Positions 36,141 through 44,274 are shown, counted from the stretch's first letter. The stretch: 48,018 nt of DNA from Paraburkholderia mimosarum LMG 23256 = NBRC 106338 (GCF_000739815.1 NZ_BBJJ01000055.1:1-48018); one strand, 5' to 3'. The notes: generated by a model from the letters alone, not told the origin. Translations and numbers: made by a program.

Positions 36141-37154
36141 TCAGCCCGCGGACCAGTCGAGCACGATCTTGCCGATGTGCTCGCTGCTTTCCATCAAGGC
36201 ATGCGCCTCGGCGGCCTGTCCGGCTGGAAACACGCGGAATATGACGGGCTTGATGCGGCCCTCTTCGATCAAGGGCCAGACCTTCGCCTTCAGCTCCTGC
36301 GCGATCTGCGCCTTGAATTCGACGGAACGCGCGCGCAGCGTCGAACCGGTGACCGTGAGCCGGCGACGCAGGATCTCGCCCATGTTGAGTTCGGCTTTGG
36401 AGCCGCCGAGCGTCGCGATGAGCACGATGCGGCCGCCCGTAGCAAGCGCGGAAAGTTCACGCGCCACATAGCCGCCCGCCACCATGTCGAGAATCACGTC
36501 GACGCCACGGTCGTTCGTGAGCGCCTTGACGACCTCGACGAAATCGCCGGTGCGATAGTTGATGGCGCGATCGGCGCCGAGCGCCTCGCAGGCGCGGCAC
36601 TTGTCGTCCGAGCCAGCGGTCGCGAACACGCGGAAGCCGAGCGCGTGTGCGATCTGGATCGCCGTCACGCCAATGCCGCTCGAACCGCCCTGCACGAGTA
36701 GCGTCTCGTTCTCGCCACCTTCGCCTTTGCCGAGGCAGGCGCGCTGGAACACGTTGCTCCAGACCGTGAAGAAGGTTTCCGGCAGCGACGCCGCCTCCAC
36801 GTCGGTGAGGCCATTCGGCACGGGCAGGCATTGCCCGAGCGGCGCGATCGCGTATTCGGCGTAGCCGCCACCCGCAATCAACGCGCACACGCGATCACCG
36901 ATTTTCAACCCGAACGGATTGCTTTTCTCGTCGATCGTTCCGCCCACGATCTCACCCGCCACTTCGAGTCCTGGCAGGTCGGAAATGCCCGGCGGCGGCG
37001 CATAAGAACCTTTGCGCTGGAACACGTCGGGACGGTTCACGCCCGAGGCGCTCACCTTGATCAGCACTTCGCCGGCCTTCGGCTCGGGGGTCGGCCGTTC
37101 GGCCAGCTTGAGCACGTCCGGCGCACCGAATTCGGTAATCTCGACTGCCTTCAT
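36141..37154 (-). CDS. NAD(P)H:quinone oxidoreductase, zeta-crystallin/PIG3-like
   Basis: A 337-residue medium-chain dehydrogenase/reductase of the quinone oxidoreductase branch, without the zinc-binding cysteines of alcohol dehydrogenases. The N-terminal catalytic domain ends near residue 125; the Rossmann domain shows ETLLVQGGSSGIGVTAIQIA, the NADPH-binding AxxGxxG-type motif. It closely resembles PIG3-type reductases, which reduce quinones one electron at a time with NADPH. The start at 37154 fits the family (MKAVEITEFGAPDVL); an earlier in-frame start would run into the pnp terminator region. It lies between pnp and tpiA, each separated by terminator-like hairpins. Confidence 0.87.
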   Translation of the reverse strand: MKAVEITEFGAPDVLKLAERPTPEPKAGEVLIKVSASGVNRPDVFQRKGSYAPPPGISDLPGLEVAGEIVGGTIDEKSNPFGLKIGDRVCALIAGGGYAEYAIAPLGQCLPVPNGLTDVEAASLPETFFTVWSNVFQRACLGKGEGGENETLLVQGGSSGIGVTAIQIAHALGFRVFATAGSDDKCRACEALGADRAINYRTGDFVEVVKALTNDRGVDVILDMVAGGYVARELSALATGGRIVLIATLGGSKAELNMGEILRRRLTVTGSTLRARSVEFKAQIAQELKAKVWPLIEEGRIKPVIFRVFPAGQAAEAHALMESSEHIGKIVLDWSAG

Positions 37155-37247
37155 CTCGCATCTCCGCAGGGCCGCGCCCCGATCTGGATGGCGTTGCGCA
37201 CGCGACGACATTGACGCTTGCGCATTGCCACTCGCACTCATTGTCAT

Positions 37248-37286
37248 AAAAAAACGGCCGGAGCGTTTTGCACGCTACCGGCCGTT
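37248..37286 (-). terminator. Intrinsic terminator after pnp
   Basis: On the minus strand a two-part stem pairs AACGGCCGG (37286-37278) and AGCGT with ACGCT and CCGGCCG (to 37255), then a run of seven T residues (37254-37248). It starts 13 bases after the pnp stop. Confidence 0.92.
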
Positions 37287-37299
37287 GGAGCTTACCGCG

Positions 37300-39459
37300 T
37301 TACTGCTGCGGTTCGCCCTGCGGTGCGCCGCCCGCATTGCCGCCATTCGCCTGCTCATTGAGCAGCGCCTTGGCGGACAAACGCACGCGACCCTTCTCGT
37401 CCGTCTGGATGACCTTGACCTTCACGACCTGGCCTTCCTTGAGATAGTCGTTGATGTCCTTGATGCGCTCGTTGGCGATCTCGGAGATGTGCAGCAGACC
37501 ATCCTTGCCCGGCAGCAGATTCACGATCGCGCCGAAGTCCAGCAGTTTGAGCACTGCGCCTTCGTACACCTGGCCCACTTCGATTTCGGCCGTGATGTTC
37601 TCGATGCGCTTCTTCGCTTCGGCCATACCTTCGCTCGACGTGCTCGCGATGGTCACCACGCCGTCGTCGGAGATGTCGATGGTCGTGCCCGTTTCTTCGG
37701 TCAGCGCGCGGATCACCGAACCGCCCTTGCCGATCACGTCGCGGATCTTTTCCGGATTGATCTTGATGGTGATCATGCGCGGAGCGTATGCCGACAGCTC
37801 GGTGTTCACGCCCGACACGGCCGAGGTCATCTTGCCGAGGATGTGCATGCGGCCTTCCTTCGCCTGCGCGAGGGCGACCTGCATGATTTCCTTCGTGATG
37901 CCCTGGATCTTGATGTCCATCTGCAGCGCGGTCACGCCAGCTTCCGTACCCGCCACCTTGAAGTCCATGTCGCCGAGGTGATCTTCGTCGCCGAGAATGT
38001 CGGTCAGGACCGCGAACTTGTTGCCTTCGAGGATCAGGCCCATCGCAATACCGGCGACGTGCGCCTTCATCGGCACGCCGGCGTCCATCAGCGCGAGGCA
38101 GCCGCCGCACACCGAAGCCATCGACGACGAACCGTTCGACTCGGTGATTTCCGAAACCACACGGATCGAGTAGCCGAACTCCTCGGCGCTCGGCAGGCAC
38201 GCGACCAGCGCGCGCTTGGCGAGACGGCCGTGGCCGATTTCACGGCGCTTGGGCGAACCCACGCGGCCCGTTTCGCCGGTCGCGAACGGGGGCATGTTGT
38301 AGTGGAGCATGAAGCGGTCGCGGTACTCGCCTTCGAGCGCGTCGATGATCTGCTCGTCGCCCTTGGTGCCGAGCGTCGCGATGACCAGCGCCTGCGTTTC
38401 GCCACGCGTGAAGAGCGCCGAACCGTGCGTACGCGGCAGCACGCCGGTACGGATCTCGATCGGGCGCACGGTGCGCGTATCGCGGCCGTCGATGCGCGGC
38501 TCGCCGTTCAGGATCTGCGAACGGACGATCTTCGCTTCGAGGTCGAAGACGATGTTGCCGACCGTGGCCTTGTCGGCCGCCGTCGTGCCAGCCGCAGCCG
38601 CTTCTTCTTCGAGCCTGGCCGACGTCGCTGCGTAGACTTCCTTCAGCTTGGTCGAGCGCTGCTGCTTGTCGCGCAGCTGGTAGGCGGCGAGCAGGTCGTT
38701 GTAGGCGATGTCGGTGACGCGGGCGATGAGCGCCTCGTCCGTCGGCGCCGGCTGCCAGTCCCACTCGGGCTTGCCGCCTTCACGCACGAGTTCGTGAATC
38801 GCGTCGATGGCCGTTTGCATCTGCTCGTGGCCGAATACCACGGCGCCGAGCATCACGTCTTCCGGCAGCTGGTCGGCTTCCGATTCCACCATCAGCACTG
38901 CGCGCTCGGTACCGGCCACGACGAGGTCGAGGCGCGAATCCTTGATCTGCGCGCGCGTCGGGTTGAGCACGTACTCGTTGTTGATGTAGGCGACGCGTGC
39001 CGCGCCCACCGGACCATTGAACGGCAGACCCGAAATCGCCAGCGCAGCCGACGCGCCGATCAGCGCGGGGATGTCAGCCGGAACTTCCGGATTGATCGAC
39101 AGGACGTGGATCACGACCTGGACTTCGTTGTAGAAGCCTTCCGGGAAAAGCGGGCGCAGCGGACGGTCGATCAGGCGCGAGATCAGCGTCTCGCCTTCCG
39201 ACGGGCGGCCTTCGCGGCGGAAGAAGCCGCCCGGGATCTTGCCGGCCGAATAGGTCTTTTCGATGTAGTCGACGGTGAGCGGGAAGAAGTCCTGACCCGG
39301 CTTGGCGGTCTTGGCGCCGACGACGGTCGCGAGCACGACGGTGTCTTCGACGTCGACGATGACGGCACCGCCGGCCTGACGGGCGATTTCACCCGTTTCG
39401 AGGCGCACGTTGTGCTGGCCCCATTTGAATTCCTTCACGACTTTGTTGAACATGGTCAT
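37300..39459 (-). CDS. pnp: Polyribonucleotide nucleotidyltransferase (PNPase)
   Basis: A 719-residue 3'-to-5' phosphorolytic exoribonuclease and RNA-tailing enzyme, a core part of the RNA degradosome. Order: two RNase PH domains joined by a helical domain (about 1-550), a KH domain (IREPEKI-like region near 555-615) and an S1 RNA-binding domain (GQVYEGAVLKLLDFGAIVNLLPGKDGLLHISEI, about 620-690). FFRREGRPSEGETLISRLIDRPLRPLFP marks the first PH domain. The ATG at 39459 has AAGGAG nine bases upstream; the upstream in-frame GTG is rejected. Its leader has a long hairpin at 39558-39610. Confidence 0.96.
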   Translation of the reverse strand: MTMFNKVVKEFKWGQHNVRLETGEIARQAGGAVIVDVEDTVVLATVVGAKTAKPGQDFFPLTVDYIEKTYSAGKIPGGFFRREGRPSEGETLISRLIDRPLRPLFPEGFYNEVQVVIHVLSINPEVPADIPALIGASAALAISGLPFNGPVGAARVAYINNEYVLNPTRAQIKDSRLDLVVAGTERAVLMVESEADQLPEDVMLGAVVFGHEQMQTAIDAIHELVREGGKPEWDWQPAPTDEALIARVTDIAYNDLLAAYQLRDKQQRSTKLKEVYAATSARLEEEAAAAGTTAADKATVGNIVFDLEAKIVRSQILNGEPRIDGRDTRTVRPIEIRTGVLPRTHGSALFTRGETQALVIATLGTKGDEQIIDALEGEYRDRFMLHYNMPPFATGETGRVGSPKRREIGHGRLAKRALVACLPSAEEFGYSIRVVSEITESNGSSSMASVCGGCLALMDAGVPMKAHVAGIAMGLILEGNKFAVLTDILGDEDHLGDMDFKVAGTEAGVTALQMDIKIQGITKEIMQVALAQAKEGRMHILGKMTSAVSGVNTELSAYAPRMITIKINPEKIRDVIGKGGSVIRALTEETGTTIDISDDGVVTIASTSSEGMAEAKKRIENITAEIEVGQVYEGAVLKLLDFGAIVNLLPGKDGLLHISEIANERIKDINDYLKEGQVVKVKVIQTDEKGRVRLSAKALLNEQANGGNAGGAPQGEPQQ

Positions 39460-39557
39460 GGTCACTCACTCCTTACTCATTTGTTATGCATTGCCCGCAC
39501 ACGCGGGTGATGCGGCAAGACAGGCTCCGGCACCGCGCAGGAAGAGGAGTGTTATGC

Positions 39558-39610
39558 CATTCCAGCGGATCGCGACCTTGCGACACAGGCGCACACGATC
39601 TGCTGGAATG
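39558..39610 (-). promoter_or_regulatory. Long leader hairpin of pnp (possible RNase III/PNPase autoregulatory stem)
   Basis: The arms 39558-39571 and 39597-39610 pair in 13 of 14 positions around a 25-base loop, about 100 bases before the pnp start codon. In E. coli the pnp leader stem is cut by RNase III and then removed by PNPase to repress its own synthesis; position and form fit, the function is inferred. Confidence 0.6.
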
Positions 39611-39721
39611 ACACAAAGCTCTGCCCCGAGGCCCGGCCCTGCTGCTCGTACTGCTGGTGCTACGTGGTATTGCTTTCGAGCCGGCAGGCATCGAATCAAA
39701 CCTGCATGAAGCGCGCCGTTC

Positions 39722-39762
39722 AAAAACAAAATGCCTGCATCAGCGGAAACTGACACAGGCAT
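39722..39762 (-). terminator. Intrinsic terminator after rpsO
   Basis: On the minus strand ATGCCTG and CAG (39762-39751 region) pair with CTG and CAGGCAT (to 39731), with TTTTG TTTTTG following. It begins about 20 bases after the rpsO stop. Read-through into pnp is expected in part. Confidence 0.8.
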
Positions 39763-39782
39763 CTTTGTGGAAGACCTTCCGG

Positions 39783-40052
39783 TTACTTGCGCAGACCCAG
39801 CTTCTCGATCAGCGCGCGGTAACGATCAGCGTCCTTGCCCTTCAGGTAGTCGAGCAGCTTGCGGCGGCGGCTCACCATGCGCAGCAGACCGCGGCGGCTG
39901 TGGTGATCCTTGGCGTGCGACTTGAAGTGCGCGGTCAGTTCGTTGATACGCGACGTCAGGAGCGCAACCTGAACTTCGGGCGAACCCGTGTCATTGGTGC
40001 CGCGCGCGAATTGCGCGACGACGTCGGACTTCTTGATATCTGCTACGGACAT
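39783..40052 (-). CDS. rpsO: 30S ribosomal protein S15
   Basis: The 89-residue ribosomal protein S15, which binds the central domain of 16S rRNA early in 30S assembly. The family signature LTSRINELTAHFKSHAKDHHSRRGLL (residues ~29-54) with the HxxDxxSRRGL rRNA-contact motif is intact. The start has AAAGGA upstream. A -10-like TATACT lies at 40180-40185. The gene precedes pnp, as in E. coli. Confidence 0.97.
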   Translation of the reverse strand: MSVADIKKSDVVAQFARGTNDTGSPEVQVALLTSRINELTAHFKSHAKDHHSRRGLLRMVSRRRKLLDYLKGKDADRYRALIEKLGLRK

Positions 40053-40165
40053 TTTGCTTTTCCTTTAAAACAAACGAGCGGTCACGGAAGAAAGGCCGTG
40101 CCGTGGCTTGGTTCTTACTACTCTGCTTTTGCTTCTTTACTACCCAACTACCTTGCCGCGGATTC

Positions 40166-40232
40166 GCAACAAGGGGCGCAGTATAGCACAGCCCCGATTC
40201 GCCGCGCACCCGCTTGCAACAAGGCACGCAGT
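40166..40232. repeat. Direct repeat of 17 bp (two copies, 50 bp apart) upstream of rpsO
   Basis: GCAACAAGG-NN-CGCAGT occurs at 40166-40182 and 40216-40232; 15 of 17 bases match. The first copy contains part of the TATACT box (minus strand, 40180-40185) of the likely rpsO promoter. The second copy ends at the stop codon of the neighbouring binding-protein gene. Confidence 0.5.
40180..40185 (-). promoter_or_regulatory. -10 box (TATACT) of the likely rpsO promoter
   Basis: TATACT on the minus strand about 130 bases before the rpsO ATG. No recognisable -35 sits at 16-18 bases, so the promoter call rests on the -10 and on position. Confidence 0.45.
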
Positions 40233-41524
40233 CAGGGCCGCTTCATCTGGCAGGTGGTGGCCGGTACGGTGCGTTCAGCGGGGACCGCCAGCACCGTGCG
40301 AAAACCGTATCCCGAGCCTTCATTGTCGTACCGCACGCCCGGCGTGCCCTGCCTGTCCATCTGCATGACGTAAAGGGGCTGGATGGCCTGGTGGTCGTCG
40401 GCGCGCATCCACATCGGGTGGAAGCGGGCTTCGTCCCCCGTGAAGCGCAGGCCCTCCAGCGCTTTCGCGACCGTCTCGGGGTCGGCCGTGCCGGCCTTCG
40501 TCATGGCCTGGGCGAGCATCTCGACCATCATCGACATGCGCAACACCGGATAGTCCGCCTGGGCCTCCGGGTAACGCGAACGGAACGCCTTGTACCACGC
40601 ATCGGAGGCCGCGCCGCCCGCGTTCGGGTGCCAGTCTGCCACGGCAATCACGCGCTTCACGCCCGCGTCGCCCAGCGCTGCGGGCGCGCCGAGGCTATTG
40701 CCATAGAACGTGTAGAACTTCGTTTCGAGCCCCTGCTCGCGCGCGGCCTTCACGAGCAGCGTAAGGTCGTTGCCCCAGTTGCCCGTGATGACGGCGTCGG
40801 CACCCGTCGCCCGGATCTTGGCGACGTACGGCGCGAAGTCCTTCACGCGGCCGATAGGGTGGAATTCGTCGCCAACGATGGCGGCGTCCGGACGCCGCTT
40901 CGCCAGCGCTTCGCGCGCGAGCGTGCTCACGACGTGCCCGAAGCTGTAGTCCTGATTGAGCAGATACACCTTCGTAACCGTCTTGTCCGCGGCGATGACG
41001 TCGGCGAGCGCGTCCATGCGCATGCCCGCGTGCGCGTCGAAGCGGAAGTGCCAGAAGCTGCAGTTCGCGTTGGTGAGCGCCGGGTCGTCCGCGGAATAGT
41101 TGAGGAAGACCTGGCGGTTGTCGGGCGCGCGTTCGTTCTGGCGATCGATCGCCGTCACGAGCGCCGCCGCCACCGCCGAGCTGTTGCCCTGCATGACATA
41201 GCCGATATGGCGATCTTGCGCCGCGCGCAGCTGCATGAGCGCCGCCTCCGGGCTGCCCTTGCTGTCGAGCGTGACCAGCTCGAGCGGATGCCGCCCGTCA
41301 CGCAGCGCGACGCCGCCTCCCGCATTCACGCGCTCCACGCCGAAGCGCAGGTTGCGCTCGACCGCCGCGCCCGCATCGGCGAACGGGCCGGACATGCCTT
41401 CGATCAGCGCAAGCTGGACCGGCTTGCCCGCCGGGGCCTCCTGGGCCTGCACGCCAGTTGCGGCCGCAAGCCCGGCCGCCATCATGAATACGACTGCCGC
41501 CGCACGCCTTCTTCCTGCCTTCAT
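40232..41524 (-). CDS. Branched-chain amino acid-type ABC transporter substrate-binding protein
   Basis: A 430-residue periplasmic binding protein of the type 1 (LivK-like) fold. The signal peptide covers residues ~1-27 (KAGRRR, hydrophobic stretch, VQA cleavage). The mature part begins PVQLALIEGMSGPFADAG, the family start, and continues with GYVMQGNSSAVAAAL and AVITGNWGNDLTLLVKAA. No permease or ATPase genes are adjacent, so it is an orphan receptor for a transporter elsewhere. LivK-like proteins bind amino acids, amides or aromatic acids; the ligand cannot be told. The ATG at 41524 has GAGGAAAG upstream; an earlier in-frame start adds 16 residues before the signal peptide. Confidence 0.85.
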   Translation of the reverse strand: MKAGRRRAAAVVFMMAAGLAAATGVQAQEAPAGKPVQLALIEGMSGPFADAGAAVERNLRFGVERVNAGGGVALRDGRHPLELVTLDSKGSPEAALMQLRAAQDRHIGYVMQGNSSAVAAALVTAIDRQNERAPDNRQVFLNYSADDPALTNANCSFWHFRFDAHAGMRMDALADVIAADKTVTKVYLLNQDYSFGHVVSTLAREALAKRRPDAAIVGDEFHPIGRVKDFAPYVAKIRATGADAVITGNWGNDLTLLVKAAREQGLETKFYTFYGNSLGAPAALGDAGVKRVIAVADWHPNAGGAASDAWYKAFRSRYPEAQADYPVLRMSMMVEMLAQAMTKAGTADPETVAKALEGLRFTGDEARFHPMWMRADDHQAIQPLYVMQMDRQGTPGVRYDNEGSGYGFRTVLAVPAERTVPATTCQMKRP

Positions 41525-41727
41525 GCGTTCTTTCCTCAATGCCGACTTTTCCGTTGCCCGCCGGTTTGTCAATCGAAGCGCGGATCATAGGCCGCGAGAC
41601 GGGGCGACGGCAAGGCCGCCCTCCCGCACGGGACCGCGCAGCCCAGGTCCGCGAGCATCGCGTGGCGTGTCAAAATAAGGGATCCAGATTCACGGCGGTC
41701 AATGCAATCTTGCCAACGGGGGACATC

Positions 41728-42279
41728 ATGTTCACGCGCTTCTCAACCTCGCTTGCAACACGCGTGCGGATCGCCGCGCGCCGTGCGCGTCTCGGCCTCT
41801 TCGCGGGCGTGGGCGCACTCGCGCTCGCGGGCTGTGCGCAGCCGTGGCAGCAATTCCACGCGGGCGACGACGCCCAGGCCGTGGTCGCCCGCTTCGGACC
41901 GCCCGCCGAAATCTACGACTTGCCCGATGGCGGCAAGCGCCTGATGTGGCCGACGCAGCCGATGGGCGAAACCACGACGGCCGCCGACATCGACGCCAGC
42001 GGCAAGGTGGTGAACTTGCGTCAGGTCCTGCAGCCCAACGAGTTCTATCGCGCCGAAATCGGCAAATGGACGCGCACCGACGTGCTCGTGAACTTCGGCC
42101 GCCCGGTCGAGACCGCCTACTTCCCGCTGATGAAGAAGGAAGCCTGGACCTACCGTTACCTCGAAGACAACGTCTGGTACATGCTCTACAGCTTCTACTT
42201 CGACGAGCAGGGCATCCTGCGGCTCACGCAGAAGACGCCGGATCCGCTGCACGACCCGGACCGACGCAGCCTTTTCTGA
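41728..42279 (+). CDS. BamE/OmlA-like outer-membrane lipoprotein
   Basis: A 183-residue lipoprotein with a signal peptide and lipobox LALAGC (acylated Cys36). The mature protein has two stretches resembling BamE-type modules: DDAQAVVARFGPP (about 44-56) and RTDVLVNFGRPVET (about 115-128), each followed by beta-strands. It is therefore probably an envelope lipoprotein related to BamE (beta-barrel assembly), though it could be a paralogue with another role. The ATG at 41728 is preceded by GGGGGAC. It has its own strong terminator. The neighbour on the left is divergent, sharing a ~200-base gap in which I see no clear promoter. Confidence 0.75.
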   Translation: MFTRFSTSLATRVRIAARRARLGLFAGVGALALAGCAQPWQQFHAGDDAQAVVARFGPPAEIYDLPDGGKRLMWPTQPMGETTTAADIDASGKVVNLRQVLQPNEFYRAEIGKWTRTDVLVNFGRPVETAYFPLMKKEAWTYRYLEDNVWYMLYSFYFDEQGILRLTQKTPDPLHDPDRRSLF

Positions 42280-42306
42280 GCGTTCCGATCCCCGCGCAGC
42301 AAAACA

Positions 42307-42341
42307 AAACCCCCGAGCGCTTGCGAGCCCGGGGGTTTTTC
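42307..42341. terminator. Bidirectional terminator between the lipoprotein gene and leuA
   Basis: CCCCCG (42310-42315) pairs with CGGGGG (42330-42335), with A residues on the left and five T residues on the right. It serves the convergent lipoprotein gene and leuA. Confidence 0.88.
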
Positions 42342-42394
42342 GATCGCCGCATTCGCGCGACAGGGCAAAGCGGGGCCATACGCCCCGCCACTGC

Positions 42395-43945
42395 TTACGC
42401 GCGCTGCGGATTGAGCTTGTCGCTATCCGACGAGTAGAGCTTGTTGAGCGCCGAGATATACGCCTTCGCGGAGGCCGCGACGATATCGGGATCGGTGCCC
42501 ACACCGTTCACGATGCGGCCCGCCTTCGACAGACGCACCGTCACTTCGCCCTGCGCCTGGGTGCCCGTCGTGATCGCGTTCACCGAGTAGAGCAGCAGTT
42601 CCGAGCCGCTGCCCACTTCCGTTTCGATCGCGTTGAGCGTGGCGTCCACGGGGCCGTTGCCGGCCGCTTCGCCCGTCACTTCCTTGCCGTCGGCCGAGAA
42701 CACGATGCGCGCGTGCGGACGCTCGCCGGTTTCCGAGTGCTGCGCGAGCGAGATGAACTTGTAGTGCTCCTTCTCCTGCGCCTCCGCCGACTCTTCAGTG
42801 ACGATCGCGATGATGTCTTCGTCGAAGATTTCGGCCTTGCGGTCGGCCAGTTCCTTGAAGCGCGCGAACGCGTTGTTCAGTTCGGCTTCGCTGTCGAGCG
42901 CGATGCCCAGTTCCTGCAGGCGCTGCTTGAACGCGTTGCGGCCCGAGAGCTTGCCGAGCACGATCTTGTTCGCGCTCCAGCCCACGTCTTCGGCGCGCAT
43001 GATCTCGTAGGTGTCGCGCGCCTTGAGCACGCCGTCCTGATGGATGCCCGAGGCATGTGCGAACGCGTTCGCGCCCACCACGGCCTTGTTCGGCTGCACG
43101 ACGAAACCGGTGATCTGCGAAACGAGCTTCGATGCCGGCACGATTTGCGTGGTGTCGAGGCCGATCTCGAGGCCGAAGTAGTCCTTGCGCGTCTTCACGG
43201 CCATGACGATTTCTTCGAGCGACGTGTTGCCCGCGCGCTCGCCGAGACCGTTGATCGTGCACTCCACCTGACGCGCGCCGCCGATCTTCACGCCGGCCAG
43301 CGAGTTCGCCACGGCCATGCCGAGGTCGTTGTGGCAGTGCACCGAGAACACGGCCTTGTCCGAGTTCGGAATGCGCTCGCGCAGCGTCTTCACGAGGTTG
43401 CCGTAGAGCTCGGGAACGCCGTAGCCGACCGTATCGGCGATGTTGATCGTCGTCGCGCCTTCGTTGATGACGGCTTCGAGCACGCGGCACAGGAAATCCA
43501 TGTCCGAGCGGCTGCCGTCTTCGGGCGAGAACTCCACGTCGTTCGTGAACTTGCGCGCAAAGCGCACGGCCAGCTTCGCCTGCTCGAGCACCTGCTCGGG
43601 CGACATGCGCAGCTTCTTCTCCATGTGCAGCGGCGAAGTGGCGATGAACGTGTGAATGCGGAAGTGGTCGGCGGGCTTGAGCGCGTCGGCGGCGCGCTGG
43701 ATGTCCTTGTCGTTCGCGCGGGCGAGCGAGCAGATCGTGCTGTCCTTGATCAGGCCGGCGATCGTATGGATCGCGTCGAAGTCGCCGTTCGAGCTGGCCG
43801 CGAAGCCGGCCTCGATGACGTCCACTTTCATGCGCTCGAGCTGCTTCGCAATGCGGATCTTCTCTTCCTTCGTCATCGACGCGCCGGGCGACTGTTCGCC
43901 GTCACGCAACGTCGTATCGAAAATGATGAGCTTGTCTGCTGCCAT
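42395..43945 (-). CDS. leuA: 2-isopropylmalate synthase
   Basis: A 516-residue enzyme condensing acetyl-CoA with 2-oxoisovalerate, the first committed step of leucine biosynthesis. The TIM-barrel domain has Arg14-Asp15 (TTLRDGEQSPG) and the metal-binding pair His203 and His205 (VHCHNDLGMA). A linker follows, and the C-terminal ~125 residues form the LeuA regulatory domain that binds leucine for feedback inhibition. The start at 43945 has CTGGAG upstream and fits the family. A 190-base leader with a Leu-rich short ORF precedes it (44052-44135), suggesting control by leucine supply at the RNA level as well. Confidence 0.95.
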   Translation of the reverse strand: MAADKLIIFDTTLRDGEQSPGASMTKEEKIRIAKQLERMKVDVIEAGFAASSNGDFDAIHTIAGLIKDSTICSLARANDKDIQRAADALKPADHFRIHTFIATSPLHMEKKLRMSPEQVLEQAKLAVRFARKFTNDVEFSPEDGSRSDMDFLCRVLEAVINEGATTINIADTVGYGVPELYGNLVKTLRERIPNSDKAVFSVHCHNDLGMAVANSLAGVKIGGARQVECTINGLGERAGNTSLEEIVMAVKTRKDYFGLEIGLDTTQIVPASKLVSQITGFVVQPNKAVVGANAFAHASGIHQDGVLKARDTYEIMRAEDVGWSANKIVLGKLSGRNAFKQRLQELGIALDSEAELNNAFARFKELADRKAEIFDEDIIAIVTEESAEAQEKEHYKFISLAQHSETGERPHARIVFSADGKEVTGEAAGNGPVDATLNAIETEVGSGSELLLYSVNAITTGTQAQGEVTVRLSKAGRIVNGVGTDPDIVAASAKAYISALNKLYSSDSDKLNPQRA

Positions 43946-44051
43946 TTCGGGTCTCCAGGGGGACTTGTTCAGTGTCAAAACCGCATTTTGGGTGTTCGCG
44001 CCACCGATGGCGACGCTGACAATGAACGAGGCTTACGGAGGGCGAGCGAGA

Positions 44052-44135
44052 TCAGCGCGGCAGGCGCGCTAGCGCTAGCGTGCTTAGGGGCGCGCCGGCT
44101 TGAAGGGAAAAGAGGGGGAACTGGATGGTATCCAT
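44052..44135 (-). CDS. Putative leucine leader peptide of leuA (leaderless)
   Basis: A 27-codon ORF with six leucines at positions 8, 11, 17, 20, 22 and 25; three use CTA, very rare in this high-GC genome, and the last four Leu codons are packed into nine codons. The promoter directly upstream (-10 at 44143-44148) predicts a transcript start at or next to the A of its ATG, so it would be translated without a leader. It ends about 105 bases before the leuA start codon. Alternative stems form in and after it: GCGCGCC-type arms, the palindrome GCTAGCGCTAGC, and AGCGCG/CGCGCT. This is the arrangement of a transcription or translation attenuator. Two CTA codons lie in the palindrome, so they may be selected as structure. 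Confidence 0.55.
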   Translation of the reverse strand: MDTIQFPLFSLQAGAPLSTLALARLPR

Positions 44136-44142
44136 GGCGCCG

Positions 44143-44171
44143 ACTATAGCCGGAATCGGCCGATAGTGCAA
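44143..44171 (-). promoter_or_regulatory. leuA promoter
   Basis: On the minus strand TTGCAC (-35, 44166-44171), exactly 17 bases, TATAGT (-10, 44143-44148). The predicted start is at 44135-44136, the first base of the leader ORF. The tandem repeat array ends only four bases upstream of the -35. Confidence 0.8.
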
Positions 44172-44175
44172 TGGG

Positions 44176-44240
44176 AGGCGACCGGCGTGGGCAACCGGCG
44201 CGGGCAACCAGCGTGGGCGACCAGCGTGGGCAGTCAGCAC
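44176..44240. repeat. Five-copy 13-bp tandem repeat upstream of the leuA promoter
   Basis: Five consecutive 13-bp units (44176-44188, 44189-44201, 44202-44214, 44215-44227, 44228-44240), with the consensus GGGCAACCAGCGT and one to four differences per unit. The array lies between the pssA terminator and the leuA -35 box. Units are shorter than, and not spaced like, CRISPR repeats. Confidence 0.85.
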
Positions 44241-44274
44241 GGGAGAGCTGTAGGCGCAAACAGCGGGCGGCGTC

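Larger units (their letters stand above)
39460..39782 (-). other. rpsO-pnp intergenic region (pnp leader)
   Basis: This 323-base gap contains no ORF that looks real. From rpsO toward pnp it holds the rpsO terminator (39722-39762), about 110 bases with no clear promoter, the long hairpin (39558-39610), and the pnp ribosome site (AAGGAG). The order matches the E. coli rpsO-pnp region. Confidence 0.7.

Noticed and set aside
44176..44240. CRISPR array
   Set aside because: The units are contiguous 13-bp repeats without spacers, too short for CRISPR repeats, and no cas gene is present.
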